This document shows, in pieces, positions 51,980 through 63,204 of a stretch of 64,000 nucleotides of DNA. Positions within the stretch are counted from its first letter, which is position 1. The number at the start of each line of letters is the position of its first letter. Position numbers and translations under genes: made by a program. Origin of the DNA: Puffinus mauretanicus (Eukaryota; Chordata; Aves; Procellariiformes; Procellariidae); the NCBI GenBank assembly GCA_023333565.1, contig JAJKFH010003650.1, positions 248,001 to 312,000 of the forward strand, given 5' to 3'. The notes beneath the pieces are model-generated. The model was not told the DNA's origin, did no database searches, and saw only the letters and a program-made list of their open reading frames with translations.

Positions 51980-52090
51980 ACTAATAGCCTATGAGTAGGA
52001 CACTTACCTGGGACATGATCTATATTGGAGACTGCATGAATTTGAACCTTGGTCTCTGATATCTTGACTAAGTCTCTTAATCATTAATAA
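51980..52090 (+). mobile_element. tRNA-derived SINE relic (MIR/CORE-SINE-like)
   Basis: The text tagcctatgagtaggacact resembles a Pol III A box (TRGCNNAGTGG), followed by tacctggga. About 35 bp later gaatttgaacctt resembles a B box (GGTTCGAATCC), followed by ggtctctga. The order and spacing are those of the tRNA head of reptilian CORE-SINEs. Divergence is high. Confidence 0.5.
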
Positions 52091-52098
52091 TTAATGAT
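52080..52098. repeat. AT-rich palindrome
   Basis: ATCATTAAT and ATTAATGAT are exact reverse complements around a single central A. It contains homeodomain-type ATTAAT words but has no supported function. Confidence 0.7.
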
Positions 52099-52983
52099 AT
52101 TGCCTGCTCTGGACTGGATCTTTCTCACTACAAAAAACAAACAAAAAGGAAACAAAAGCTTTCTTGCATTCATCCCAAAACGGGACATCAGGTTCTTGAA
52201 AACTAAAATATTGAGGGATGTAGAGAAATAGTTTTCTATCTAGTTAAGAGATAACAAGTTTTGAAAATGAGATCATTTACAGTTTAAATAAATTATTGAC
52301 AATAAATGATTGACATTGAAATAAATTAAATCTGTAGCTGTGACAGAACATACTTATTAAATATCAAGCAACAGTTACTATTAAATCATAATAATATTTA
52401 TTCAAAACTTAATAACAAACTGCTGCCTTTGTAAAATGAAAGCAGTTGTCTGTTTGCCAAACAACCAAATTATTTTTGAGTAGAGAAAAGTACAGCTATT
52501 ACACAACTTCATAAATTTCAAATGCCAGTCTGCTACAAATTGGACATGTCTCAACAAAAATTAGCTCAGAAATGGAAAAGAGCTTTTTCTTAGTTCTACT
52601 TGAAATTGTGTTAGCTGCCATGGGCAAATACTGTCTTCATCACATAGATCGGCAGAACCAACTGAACTGATAACAGAAAAAATATTGTTTCAAACATCAA
52701 ATAAAGAGATCTGGGTGGTCAAAGAATCTTAGAAAAATGACAGCTCACGTCACTGTCATGCTTGCTGAGAAATGGATAATGAGTATTACAGTATAGTTTC
52801 ACAAATAAATTATTTTCTTATTCTACAGTATGCCAAGACAGTTTGCTATAAGTCTAGATAAAAGCATTGAACACAGCTGCTTTAGTTCTGTACCACTAAA
52901 AGCTTAAGTATCAAATTATAGCTTTAATGTACTTTTAAAGAAATTATAAGTATTTTTTTCCATATTGGATATTAAGATCAGAA

Positions 52984-53008
52984 GTGTGTGTGTGTCTGTC
53001 TGTCTGTC
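52984..53008. repeat. (GT)n(CTGT)n microsatellite
   Basis: Six GT units pass into three CTGT units. Confidence 0.9.
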
Positions 53009-56000
53009 CCAACAACACACAAAGTTAAAAATTTGAAAGATTTCCTCCTTCTTGCACAGCAACCAAAACCCAGGAAAATATACTTGTGTTTACTGGTCTC
53101 TATCAGTAATGCTAATAAAATATTTTAATTCAGATTTAGATTTTTGCAGATCTGAAAGATTCTAACTCTAAGAGTTAAACTCCTAAAGGAATATAGGGAC
53201 AATCTATAAAGATGCAAACAGAGAGGAGTTAATGGTTGCATATATGTGCGTTGTTATATATGCTGTCACATAAAAAGAAATCATGCTTAGTTGGTATGTG
53301 TATCTTCCAACAGACATTCAACCATCTTGCAAACTACCTACTCCATCGTGAAGTTGGAGCTAGGCAGCTAGCAACCAGAGTATGTTCAATTGTGAACATG
53401 AAGCATGACAATTCTAACCAGGAAATTCAAGCTGCTGTTTATGCTGTGCTTATGTTTGAAGATAAATTGAAGTTCAAGTTCCCTTGAGAAATAACTGCCT
53501 CAACACAGATTATAAATTGTCTCATTCCTGATCTTAAAAGTAATTCCCATGGTACTACTGGCAAGAGGAATTTAACATGTATCAATAGAGAAAACATCGT
53601 GCCATCACAGCAGTCAAAACTGACTACAACACTGCAAGTAACTACAGCAAGAGAAATTATCTGAATTGGGCGACTGCATTCTTAGAAGGGTAGCAAAATA
53701 AGTCTTTTCATACATCGATTCCTTTCCAAAGGGAAAGCAGAATGCGGAGACACATAAAACCAGTAAAACAATTTGGTGCTGATTCTTCCCAGGATATGTG
53801 GCTGAGTCACAGCCACAACCAAAAAAGGCAACCCAAAAGAGATCCTAAGTACTAAAGAGGTTTACATTTGCATTTTTCTTACCATTACAATTTTTCCAGC
53901 TTTAGTAAACTCCAAACTTCAATGTAATGTAATAAGCAGTGGAATAATGTAATATCAAGTAAATGCCAATATCAATGCCAATAGTGTACATATTAGAAAA
54001 TGTATAAATGCACTGATATTAAACGCCTCCCTCACCAAGAGGGGGACTTACGTTTCTATGCTGATTGCCCTATGTCACTTCACAATGTCACTTCACAGCA
54101 GTAAGAAGAATACTTTGAATTTCTTTTTTAAAACTGTAATTTGAAATACCTGCAGAAAACTTTAAGTTGCATATTCCTACACTGGTATTTGTTTAGTGAC
54201 AAAAATGTAAGGTAAATCTCTTTTACAGAGTAAGTAATTAGATTGACAGACTGTCAATATACTTTATTCATTAGCAGCTATATGAAGAATAAATTATATA
54301 AAATTATAGTTCTATTGAGGTTAGAATAACTTACAGACCATACAAGATGAAAATTATATCAGAGAATAATGTTCAAGTGATTAAATATTTAAAGAAAAAG
54401 TAAGCTAATTACATATGCTATGGACCATACAAATACATGATGACAAGAATGCAGGCACAGTAAAAAATATTTCTTTCCTTGTTATCCTTTAAAATTCATA
54501 TACATTACTTAAGTGAAATAACCAGGATGTTATAAATACACAACATATCCATACTTTACCCTGTGGTTATGTCACCAAGTTATGACTTGACTGTCCCATC
54601 CTTCTTGAAACACCTGATATACTAATTGTACAGACACAAAAAAGTAACTAACAGCTTTGAGCTTCATTAGACACATATAACCTAGACTAAGTGAGAGGCA
54701 ATTACATCCTGAGGGAAAGTGAAAGACAGATGTTTCCATGGGGGACCCTGTGGACCACGGCAAGGTTAGTACAAGGAAAGGAAATTACAAATGTTCCATA
54801 AAACTCAAGTCTCCTAAATCTATTATTTTGATATTGACAAAATATTTTGAATACAGATTTTAGTTCCTGGCTTGATTTTTCCAAGATGTTTTGAATGTCA
54901 CCTTTGAAGATCAGGCTTAAGAGACATGAGGAAAGTTGAGTTCATTCTTGAAGAACAGCAGTTGTTTACTTTTCAAGAAAGCATTTAATACAATAGATGA
55001 ATTCTGAAGCTCAAGCATGTGATTCAGAAATTTTGATGGTTCCATTAGGGGACAATATATTGTTGAGGCTGTAAAATTATTTTATCCTTACCACAGAGTA
55101 GATCCACTTGATGCACATGAAACAATGAAGAGTTTTATTCCAGTGATGGGTTCAGTCCGGGGACTATTTCAAGGCTAAGTTATTGACAGAGCATTTTGTT
55201 CAAGGTCAGATCTTCCTCTAATATAGCCTACTGCTGAATGATTACTTTCCTCGTAAACCCAGGATAATATGGTGTGTTACAGCTACACGCATCTATCAGT
55301 GGAAATGTTTAGGGACTTTTTTGTCCTGAAGTTCTTACATGTTTTCACATGTATCTTTCTAAACAGATGATCGAACAGTGAGGTAACAGATCTAGACTAG
55401 ACGTTAATGGACAGTAACACTAAGCTAACAGTAGGGCAATATCTTTCAAAAATGATTACTACATCTCTGATTCCTCCATCTAATATTCCTTGTGATAAAT
55501 AGATGCTAATTACCTTTGGTTTTGCTCATCTGATACATATTATATCAGGGCAATTATTTGTAACTTGTATTTATCTTTCAAGCTTCTTTCTTACATTGTA
55601 CACTGGAAGAAGGGATTGTATACCCAAAAGTTTCTCTACCTTTCCCAGCTATAAAATTTAATCTGATAAAAGGAGACTTGCACAACGTGCCTGTAGTATG
55701 TTTTTACACAATTGCAAATAAACCATATTTCCTTTTTAATTACTTCTTTGATGATCTGTTCAACATCCATCCTTAAGGATAACTCACTTCAGTTGCCTGT
55801 CTTACTATGAGATGAATGGCCTTACAGAGATCCTATTTCTCCTTTCTGTGTATAAAGAGAGCATGGGATAACTAGCTCAGATTCAGAATGCGACTTTTAC
55901 ATGCAAGGTCAGTGTATTCAGAAAATTTTTCCAACAGGAGAATCTATAAATTGAACTCAGAAAGGCTTTTATTGTGCCAATTGGCCAGTGGCTGCAGCTG

Positions 56001-58166
56001 TACAGTTAAAAATAGAAAGTCAACAGCTAATACAAATTAACATTGTTGCAATTGTCAGCCAGCAATGACAAACCCACGCCCTCGCTCTTCACCACCCCTT
56101 GAAGTGGTGCAGTTACTATTGTTTTTATAAAAAGCTCAACATGGGCTTATGCTACTACAGCGAATAATTTAAAATAATGTCAAAATGTCAAAGCAGTTCA
56201 ATTTCAACAATTACTTATCATGGCTAGATTCCTCTTTTGTGCAAATACTCTTTAAACCAGTTTAGCAAAAGTATTTTCCTTTTCAAAAGGTTTCTAGCTA
56301 CACATCTGATTTCTTATCACTGCCCAGATATACAAATACAATTTCTTAGTTTATATCTATCTATACATATACACGTGCACATGGAAGACATACATGTATA
56401 TTTCAAAGCTATTGCATTCTTTAAATACATTAAGTTTAGGTTCATAAACTAAATTATTTTACTCTCAGGTGCCTGTCGCTAAAAATGTGACTTCTTCAGA
56501 CTTGATACAAATTTTCCACTGGTGCTCAAACATGCATGTATGGACATAAGCATGAAGATTTTACTGAACTTTTTAAATGACATTCTTCTAGCAATCAATT
56601 TTTGAACCTATAGAGGGACTTTAATGTGAATACTAACTAGTCCAAGTAGAAGACTACCATTCCATGAATCTGCAGAAGAAAACTGGTATTCTTCAGTGTA
56701 TATTTAACAAAATGGATTCAAACATGATCCGAAGTAACGGTGCTTATAAAAGCAGAAGCAAATACTGACAGACTTTTTTCATTCTTTCAGCTTTAAGTTA
56801 TACGATATGCCTACAGCTATTACATGTAGCTTTATAATATTAAATAACCTATTGCCATGTCATTTAATTACTATATTTTTGAACAGTCTCTTTGTCAAAC
56901 AAAGTGCACTTTAAGAGATACAATTTCAGGTCATAAACCACAGTTTTAAGCCTATGGGTTCTGTTTTCTGCAACAGTTTAACCACAGATCATTCCATAAA
57001 TTTATATAAAAGTAGGAAGACAAAAACAATCAGTCCTGAAGCAATACATTTCATTAAACAAAAGAATAGTGGTTAATAATTTTATGTCAACAGGAATATA
57101 CTACATATAAATTTGAGTAAGAACGATTTGGTGGTGGTATGACTATTAAATAAAATGCTTCTGTTATTCTTTTTAAGTACAAAATCCTTTGGAAACAGTA
57201 ATTTTTGCAGATTGTTCATAACAAACTGTTAAGTAGGAATTTTCATTTCTGAGGTAGTTAAGGGTACATGATATTCCAAAATGAACAGTGTTCCCAAGCA
57301 TATGCAATATTTTTGGGGGGTCTTCATATGAAAGAGAAGTGATATGTTCCACTTTTGTTTTCCAAAGTGCTTACTGGTATATATGACTATGGTAAATGTG
57401 AATATAGAAAATTAATTCTAATTCTATAACAGGAGGGTTAAAGATTAACTCACACTACTCAGTGGCATACCATTTATCTGTATTTATAACAAATGCAGGA
57501 TTATTAAAGATGCACATAAGCTTTGTGATTTCTGAATTGTAATAAAGAAATAATGAGTTTATAAATCAAGTGCATAACATTTCAAACACTATTTTTGTGA
57601 AATTATTAAGCCAGTGTTTGCATAATTATTTCAGATACATACATCCCTCAAGCTACTGAAGCTAGGTCTTCAATCCACTAACTTGTAAACAGAACTGCTG
57701 AAACAATCTGGTTGTTTTCTGCACTAGATTGCTGCACAGATTTAGTGATTCAGCATAAACCTTTAACTTTCTAACAAAGCTTTGACATGCGAGAAAGAAA
57801 AATAATTCAAAATATCTTTTCTGATTCTGTTTTAAAAAGATTGTATGTTCAAAATGTAAGCATTCTAAACTGGATAGTTCTATAGTAGCTTGTAGCGTGG
57901 AAGGTCAAACATTGCCTAGATATGGAAGCAGTAGTTTCAAATATTTTATTGGAATGCAATCTTCTGCACAGAGAAAAAATCTGTGCTTTTTAAAACATCT
58001 TCTTAACATCATCTATTTAAATTTCAATGCTTAATTCTCCTCTGGAAAAATAGCAGACCATTTTACTGAAGTCAACACCTATGCCTAAATATGCTTCTAA
58101 TACAAATAGCAAAAGCATATGTGGATGTCCTGTTTTGTAAGCACATTATACTAAAAAAAAGAAAGA
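53009..58166. other. Unique AT-rich intronic sequence
   Basis: No exon, RNA gene or repeat family is recognised. An 83-codon frame at 53236-53487 opens with TTG and has no known domain. Confidence 0.5.
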
Positions 58167-58193
58167 ACAAAAACAAACAAACAAACAAACAAA
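58167..58193. repeat. (CAAA)n microsatellite
   Basis: Six to seven CAAA units lie in an A-rich context. Confidence 0.9.
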
Positions 58194-58584
58194 CTCCAAA
58201 ACAAGCAAAAAAAACCCCAACAAACTCTTCAGTACATGAATATTAAAGTCATACTGTTGTCAAAATATGAATCCAAAATATTCATCCACTAGTGGCAACT
58301 CAGAAGTAGCAGTGTATTTGCACAATATGTCTCACCAGGCAACGATCTCAGATAACCCTATGCATTACAGAGCATTAGCAGATATACAACAATTTTAGAC
58401 ATATGTTTAATGCTGTTTTTGTTGGCTGTTTTTTATTTCAGATAAACTAATGGAGAATAGAAATGTGCTATGACCCTAGGAATTAGAAATGTATTACTAG
58501 CTACATTAAAATATGGCTTATGAAGGTCAAAAAATAGAGAGAGAGACTACACTGATCCTAGCAGAAGCACTGCTATTTTAAACT

Positions 58585-58902
58585 GTGGAGTGTTCTATCT
58601 TTTCTTTTGGTATACAAAAAGACACTACTCCACTGCCAACTAGTGAGCGCTTCTATCACCTTTATCCAAACAAAGCTTTGGGAACAGCTGGGCAGATACA
58701 GTTTCCATTGAATGCAGATGTTCTTTCAGGTGTACATCTGAAATACAGACTTGGTAACACTTTGCTGCTATTAAAGATTCCAGATGGAGGCTGTCTCATA
58801 AAAGCCCATGGCTTTTATACCCACCTACTCCCTTTTATCAACATCAAAACAGCTACTCTAAGTTCTAGATTAAACACAGTCCAAATAGTCAGTAAACTCT
58901 AA
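58585..58902 (+). other. Unassigned 105-codon open frame without an ATG
   Basis: The frame opens with GTG and contains no internal methionine, with an in-frame TAA shortly before it, so it cannot be an independently translated protein under normal rules. Its composition is less biased than the surrounding sequence. No domain is recognised. It lies 437 bp from the SGCZ exon on the opposite strand. It is either chance or a relic of an old repeat or exon. Confidence 0.2.
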
Positions 58903-59333
58903 AAAAATACTAAGAACAACATTAACTAAAACAAACCACCCTAAGTTGACCTAAATAACCCAGTTTCCTTCTAAGAGACATACTGCACAGAACAGATACA
59001 GCAAATTCCTACTGATTGCTATCAGTGGTGACAGGCAACCAGGAGATGCTTGGGGCAGTCATCATGACGCTTTTGGTTGGGCAAACAAAAAAATCTAAGA
59101 TCCAGATATATTTTCAGCAGATATGATTAACCAAAAATATCTGAATAGATAGGGCACAGGTCTACTCATTGCAGAATATACGCAAAAGTTATAAATATCT
59201 GAATTAACACTCAAAGAAGGATATATGATTTTTAATCCAAAATTACAAGATTGGTATATAACATGGTAAAGGAAAGAGAACTAAAACTACAAGTTATTAT
59301 TTCAAGAAACAGGGTACATAAAGTTACTGTGAT

Positions 59334-59339
59334 ACTTAC
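59334..59339 (-). other. SGCZ: Splice donor of the SGCZ exon
   Basis: The minus strand reads GTG|GTAAGT, a near-consensus 5' splice site after the valine codon of MNFTV. The intron phase is 0. Residues after this point in the raw open frame show no sarcoglycan similarity. Confidence 0.9.
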
Positions 59340-59534
59340 CACTGTGAAATTCATAACCTTCAAAATCCATATTGTCATTGCTAAGTTAACAATCATGGTA
59401 ACCAACAGCAGAAGGACAAAGAAGTATAAGCACCTCTTTCGCCATCCATAAATCCCTACTGGGTAAAACTGAGGATGTTCAGTCCTTGGAAGGCTGTTCT
59501 GTTGTGTTGCTAATATATACTGCTCCCGTGTCAT
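59340..59534 (-). CDS. SGCZ: Zeta-sarcoglycan (SGCZ), N-terminal/transmembrane coding exon
   Basis: This exon encodes 65 residues, beginning [10 protein letters not shown] and ending at MNFTV. Zeta-sarcoglycan is a single-pass type II membrane glycoprotein of the sarcoglycan complex, part of the dystrophin-associated complex of muscle and other tissues. Residues 1-35 are the cytoplasmic tail, including GIYGWRKRC, whose WRKR basic cluster fits an N-in orientation. Residues about 36-60 are a hydrophobic transmembrane helix rich in L, V, I and M. The extracellular domain lies in later exons outside the window. The sequence fits SGCZ better than gamma-sarcoglycan because of [13 protein letters not shown] and KVMNFTV. 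The first base follows an AG acceptor and the last precedes GTAAGT; both junctions are phase 0. In mammals a short exon upstream adds about 13 residues, so this Met need not be the initiator. Changes from mammalian SGCZ appear limited to a few tail residues around positions 14-23. Confidence 0.95.
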
Positions 59535-59550
59535 CTGGAAAAGAAAGATG
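59535..59550 (-). other. SGCZ: Splice acceptor of the SGCZ exon
   Basis: On the minus strand the sequence reads catctttcttttccag directly before the exon's ATG. It is a strong polypyrimidine tract ending in CAG. This sets the exon start and shows that the open frame continuing upstream is intronic read-through. Confidence 0.9.
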
Positions 59551-61663
59551 TAAGTATAAGTAAGCAAATGAGGGGTCTGTTTTTCATAGATTTTATTACA
59601 TGAAGATTATCTGAGAACGTATAGAAAATCAGTTTCTATGGGCACAGAAGGAATTCATTCATTCAGCATAAACCACATCAATGTTATTTTTACTAGGCAC
59701 TTAGTAAGAATTCGGTGGTTTTCATTAATTTAAAGTAAACCTTCATTTGATGTTTAAAATTGGAATTGCATTTCAAATTTATCAGCAAGAAACTGTAAAA
59801 AATATTAATGTAATCCATGTATGTATCTTACATTCTACTTCTGAAGACTGTTTTATTGTCCTTTATGAGGTCATTCAGGAAAATTTGGTTTTGGAGAAAA
59901 AAATCATGCAACTTCTTTTGTACTGGTTTTGACTGACATAAAGGTAATTTTCTTCATAGTAGCTTGTAGCCAAAACCAGTACACTCTGTCATACAAATAG
60001 AAGAAAAATCTATTCCTTCTAGAAATGCATCTGCCATGAATGAAGTTATCACTCTTTTATTATACTTAGTAAACTAAATTAATAATTTTTGCCATTATAC
60101 GTACACCCATATTTTATACAAAAAGAAACATGAAAACTCTTCACAGCTTTAATTTTGCCCTTTAGGAGATATGGATACTACCATCATCTGTTGTTTTCCT
60201 GAACCAGTTTAAGTTCTTCTAGTATACAAGCAAGCAGTAACTGTTTGCAAACTACTTAAAAAAGTTATCATTAATTCTTCTTTAGAGCAAAAATGTTTAT
60301 GGCATCTAGTAAGAAACCATTTAACATTTTTACATCCTTAACTTTCTTTTACAGATATTTATATTCATATTCAGCTCTCACATTGCCTTTAGACTGGAAG
60401 GTATTAACTTTTCTCCATGACTTAAAAATGAAATTAAAGCAATCTTGTTCTGTTTATGTAAAAGTTCTTCCTGAAACATGCCCATTAAAAAGATTGGTTT
60501 AATAGGCTTTGTGCTCAGGAGGAGGAAAAAACCTCACACAAAACAAAGAAATACCCCAAACAAACAAACATACAAACTCCCAACAAACTTATAAACCAGA
60601 CAGAATGATCAGGTTTATGCTTAAAAATTGCCTTTCTTTTCACTAAAAGAAAGTAAAAAATGGACAAAAATGGGTCAGCTGATTCAATTAGAAATAAAAA
60701 ACAGATTAAATCCATTTGAAGGATCAAACAAATGTTCATTTCATAAGATTTTTTAAATGTAAAGCTCACAAAAGTTTACATAAACAACTGTATTGCTAGA
60801 TATTTATCCAAATCAAAACTCTTGAGGTTTTACCATGCACTTGTTAGTGAATGAGATATTAATGGCATAAATTAACTCACTGTGAATAATTACAACCACA
60901 AGTCATAGAATACACATCCATATTACAACAATACATATATCACCAAAATAAGTCAAAACAGAAATAATGACTTTATAAAGCAGGTTTTAAATAAGCTAGT
61001 AAACAGGCATTATGTCATTTTTATTCTTTTCAATCAGAATTTCTTCTCTTTGCCCATAATTTCAATTAAATGTTACATTTAGCAGTTTATTTACATAGCA
61101 AACCTTTACAAACAGAACTTCGCTCAACGATGTTTCTCAATCCTCCCAGAGCAAAGTGTCACTAGGCTTCAAGGCGTTAGATCACCCCCTTACTGTATCT
61201 TGGCAGTATTCACCCTAGCTGTATCTGAATTCCTTATGAATTCAGAAACTGAATGCATGAAAGGGTTAATCATCTTTATCCTTATAATGAGTTTCTACAC
61301 ATTTATTTAGCCAGCCATTGTAACAAAAATGCATGATTACATTTTAAGATTGAAAGTAATTAGTATTTGTTACATCATTTCCATTGTCTTGTGACCTTAG
61401 TTTATATACTACTTACAAAACAATTAATACCATTAAAGATAGTTGAAAGGTCAACTTCCAGATTGTGAGAATGCCAGAAGTAGCACTGGCCCTAAAACTA
61501 TGAATGTGGCCCCATGAAATATGCCCTCTGAAATACAATCATTAAATACAATGACATTTTATTCCATCACCACAGCCAGGCATCAGTCAGTTCCCTCAGT
61601 GTATACTGTTCAACTAAGTGAGGCTTGGTGATTCAAGTTGTCCCCCTGCAGCCCACAGAGGTC

Positions 61664-62006
61664 CACAGTGGAGCAGATATCCACCCTGCAGCCCTTGGAG
61701 GACACCATACTGGAGAAGGTAGATGTGCCAGAGTCTGTGACCCCGTGAAGAGCCTACACTGGAGCAGGCTCCTGGCAGGACCTGTGACCCCATGGAGAGG
61801 AACCCACACTGGAGGAGCAGGTTTTCTGGCAGGATCTGTGGCCCCACAGGGGACCCATGCTAGAGCAGTCCATTCCTGAAGGACTACATCCTGTGAAAAG
61901 GACCCACTGGAGCAGTTTGTGAAGAACTGCAGCCCATGGGAAGGACCCGTGTTGTAGAAGTTCGTTAAGGACTGTCTCCTGTGGATGGGACCCCATGCTG
62001 GAGCAG
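61664..62006 (+). repeat. Eight-module minisatellite-like array inside the LTR
   Basis: The core c-a-(c/t)-(a/g)-ctggagcagg recurs at about 61664, 61706, 61755, 61805, 61856, 61905, 61949 and 61994. The spacing is 42-51 bp. Between cores, ggcagga-ctgtg-cccc and gacccatg blocks recur. The array is built into the LTR family and is not a local expansion unique to this copy. Confidence 0.8.
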
Positions 62007-62211
62007 GGAAAGGGTATGAGGAGGAAGGAGTGTCAGAGACAATGTGTGATGAACTGACCACAACCCTCATCACCCATCCCCCTGCACTGCTCGGAGGGAG
62101 GACATAGAGAAAATCAGGAGCAAAGTTGAGCTCGGGAAGAAGGGAGGGGTGGGGGCAAGGTCTTTTTAGATTTGTTCTTATTTCTCATTATCCTACTCTC
62201 ATTATCCTACC

Positions 62212-63204
62212 CCTGGGTCCCCCAAGAATTGATATTGGGCCCAATGCTGTTTAATATCTTCATAAGTGATCTGGATGATGGGATCAAGTGTACCCTGATG
62301 AAGTTTGCCGATGATACCAAACTGAGTGGGCAAGTGGACACGTCGGAAGGGAGAGCCACCCTGCAGGAAGATCTAGATAGGCTGGAAGAGTGGGCTAACA
62401 AGAACCTTGTGAAGTTCAACAAGCACAAGTGTAAGGTCTTGCACCTAGGAACACATAATCCAGGACTGCACCTGGGAAAACATAATCCATAAACAGGCTG
62501 GGATCTACCTGGCTGGGGAGCAGCTCTGTGGAAAGGGACCTGGGGGTTCTGGTGGACAACAAACTCAATATCAGTGAACAGTGTGCTGCTGCGGCAAAGA
62601 AAGCCAACAGGATGCTGGGTTGCATCAACAATGGCATCACCAGCAGAGATAAAGAAGTCATTATCCCACTCTACTCAGCACTTGTCAGGCCACGTCTGCA
62701 ATACTGTGCTTAGTTTTGGTCCCAGCTATGCAAAAAAGATGTGGACAGGCTGGAGAGGGTCCAGAGAAGGGCCACAAAGATGACCAAAGGACTGGAAGCC
62801 TGCCGTATGAGGAAAGGCTGAGAGAGCTGGGTTTGTTCAGCCTTGAGAAAAGGAGGCTTAGGGGAGACCTTATCACCATGTTCCAGTATTTAAAAGGTGG
62901 CTACAAAGAAGATGGAGACTCCCTTTTTACAAGGAGCCACATGGAAAATAAGAGGGGTAATGGGTACAGGTTACTCCTGGGGAGATTCTGACTGTACACA
63001 AGAGGACAATTTTTCACAATGAGAACAATCAGCCATTGGAATAATCTCCCCACGGAAGTGGTGGATTCCCCAACATTGGACACTTTTAAGATTCAGCTGG
63101 ACAGCGTGCTGGGCCATCTTGTCTCAACTGTGCTTTTGCCAAGAAAGGTTGGACCAGATGATCCTTGAGATCCCTTCCAACCTGATATTCTATGATTCTA
63201 TGAT
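62212..63204 (+). mobile_element. 5'-truncated CR1 LINE, about 1 kb, inside an LTR
   Basis: The copy starts within the reverse-transcriptase domain and ends with attctatgattctatga. The first frame reads [20 protein letters not shown] and then the catalytic block [12 protein letters not shown], the CR1 version of the YxDD box, so the palm C-terminal half is present. Later frames give [28 protein letters not shown] and [20 protein letters not shown], the standard CR1 C-terminal region. It is inactive: the 5' part is gone, the usual GVPQGS reads VPQEL, there are several frameshifts, and a stop follows LQYCA. A 27-bp duplication lies at about 62441-62494. Confidence 0.95.
62441..62494 (+). repeat. 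27-bp in-frame tandem duplication within the CR1
   Basis: gcacctaggaacacataatc at 62441 recurs as gcacctgggaaaacataatc at 62468, 27 bp (nine codons) later. In the peptide it appears as HLGTHNPGL followed by HLGKHNP. Confidence 0.85.

Larger units (their letters stand above)
1..59333 (-). other. SGCZ: SGCZ intron downstream of the transmembrane exon (partial)
   Basis: In transcript order the region from 59333 down to 1 follows the identified exon. I looked for the next SGCZ exon, which begins the extracellular domain, and did not find it, so this intron exceeds 59 kb. SGCZ is known for very large introns in other vertebrates. The intron is AT-rich and holds the repeats listed separately. Intron numbering is by analogy with mammals. 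Confidence 0.8.

Noticed and set aside
58585..58902. 105-codon plus-strand frame as a new small gene
   Set aside because: It begins with GTG, has no methionine, follows a close in-frame stop and has no recognisable domain. It is kept only as an unassigned frame.
59251..59451. Plus-strand 66-codon open frame across the SGCZ exon
   Set aside because: It is the antisense shadow of the SGCZ transmembrane coding sequence.
59535..59567. Eleven extra N-terminal codons before the SGCZ MTREQ start
   Set aside because: These bases are the polypyrimidine tract and AG acceptor, so they are intronic.
61614..62073. Several long minus-strand frames, up to 146 codons, with repeated WVP- and CSSVGS-like motifs
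   Set aside because: They are GC-rich frames created by the repeated modules of the LTR, not a repeat protein gene.
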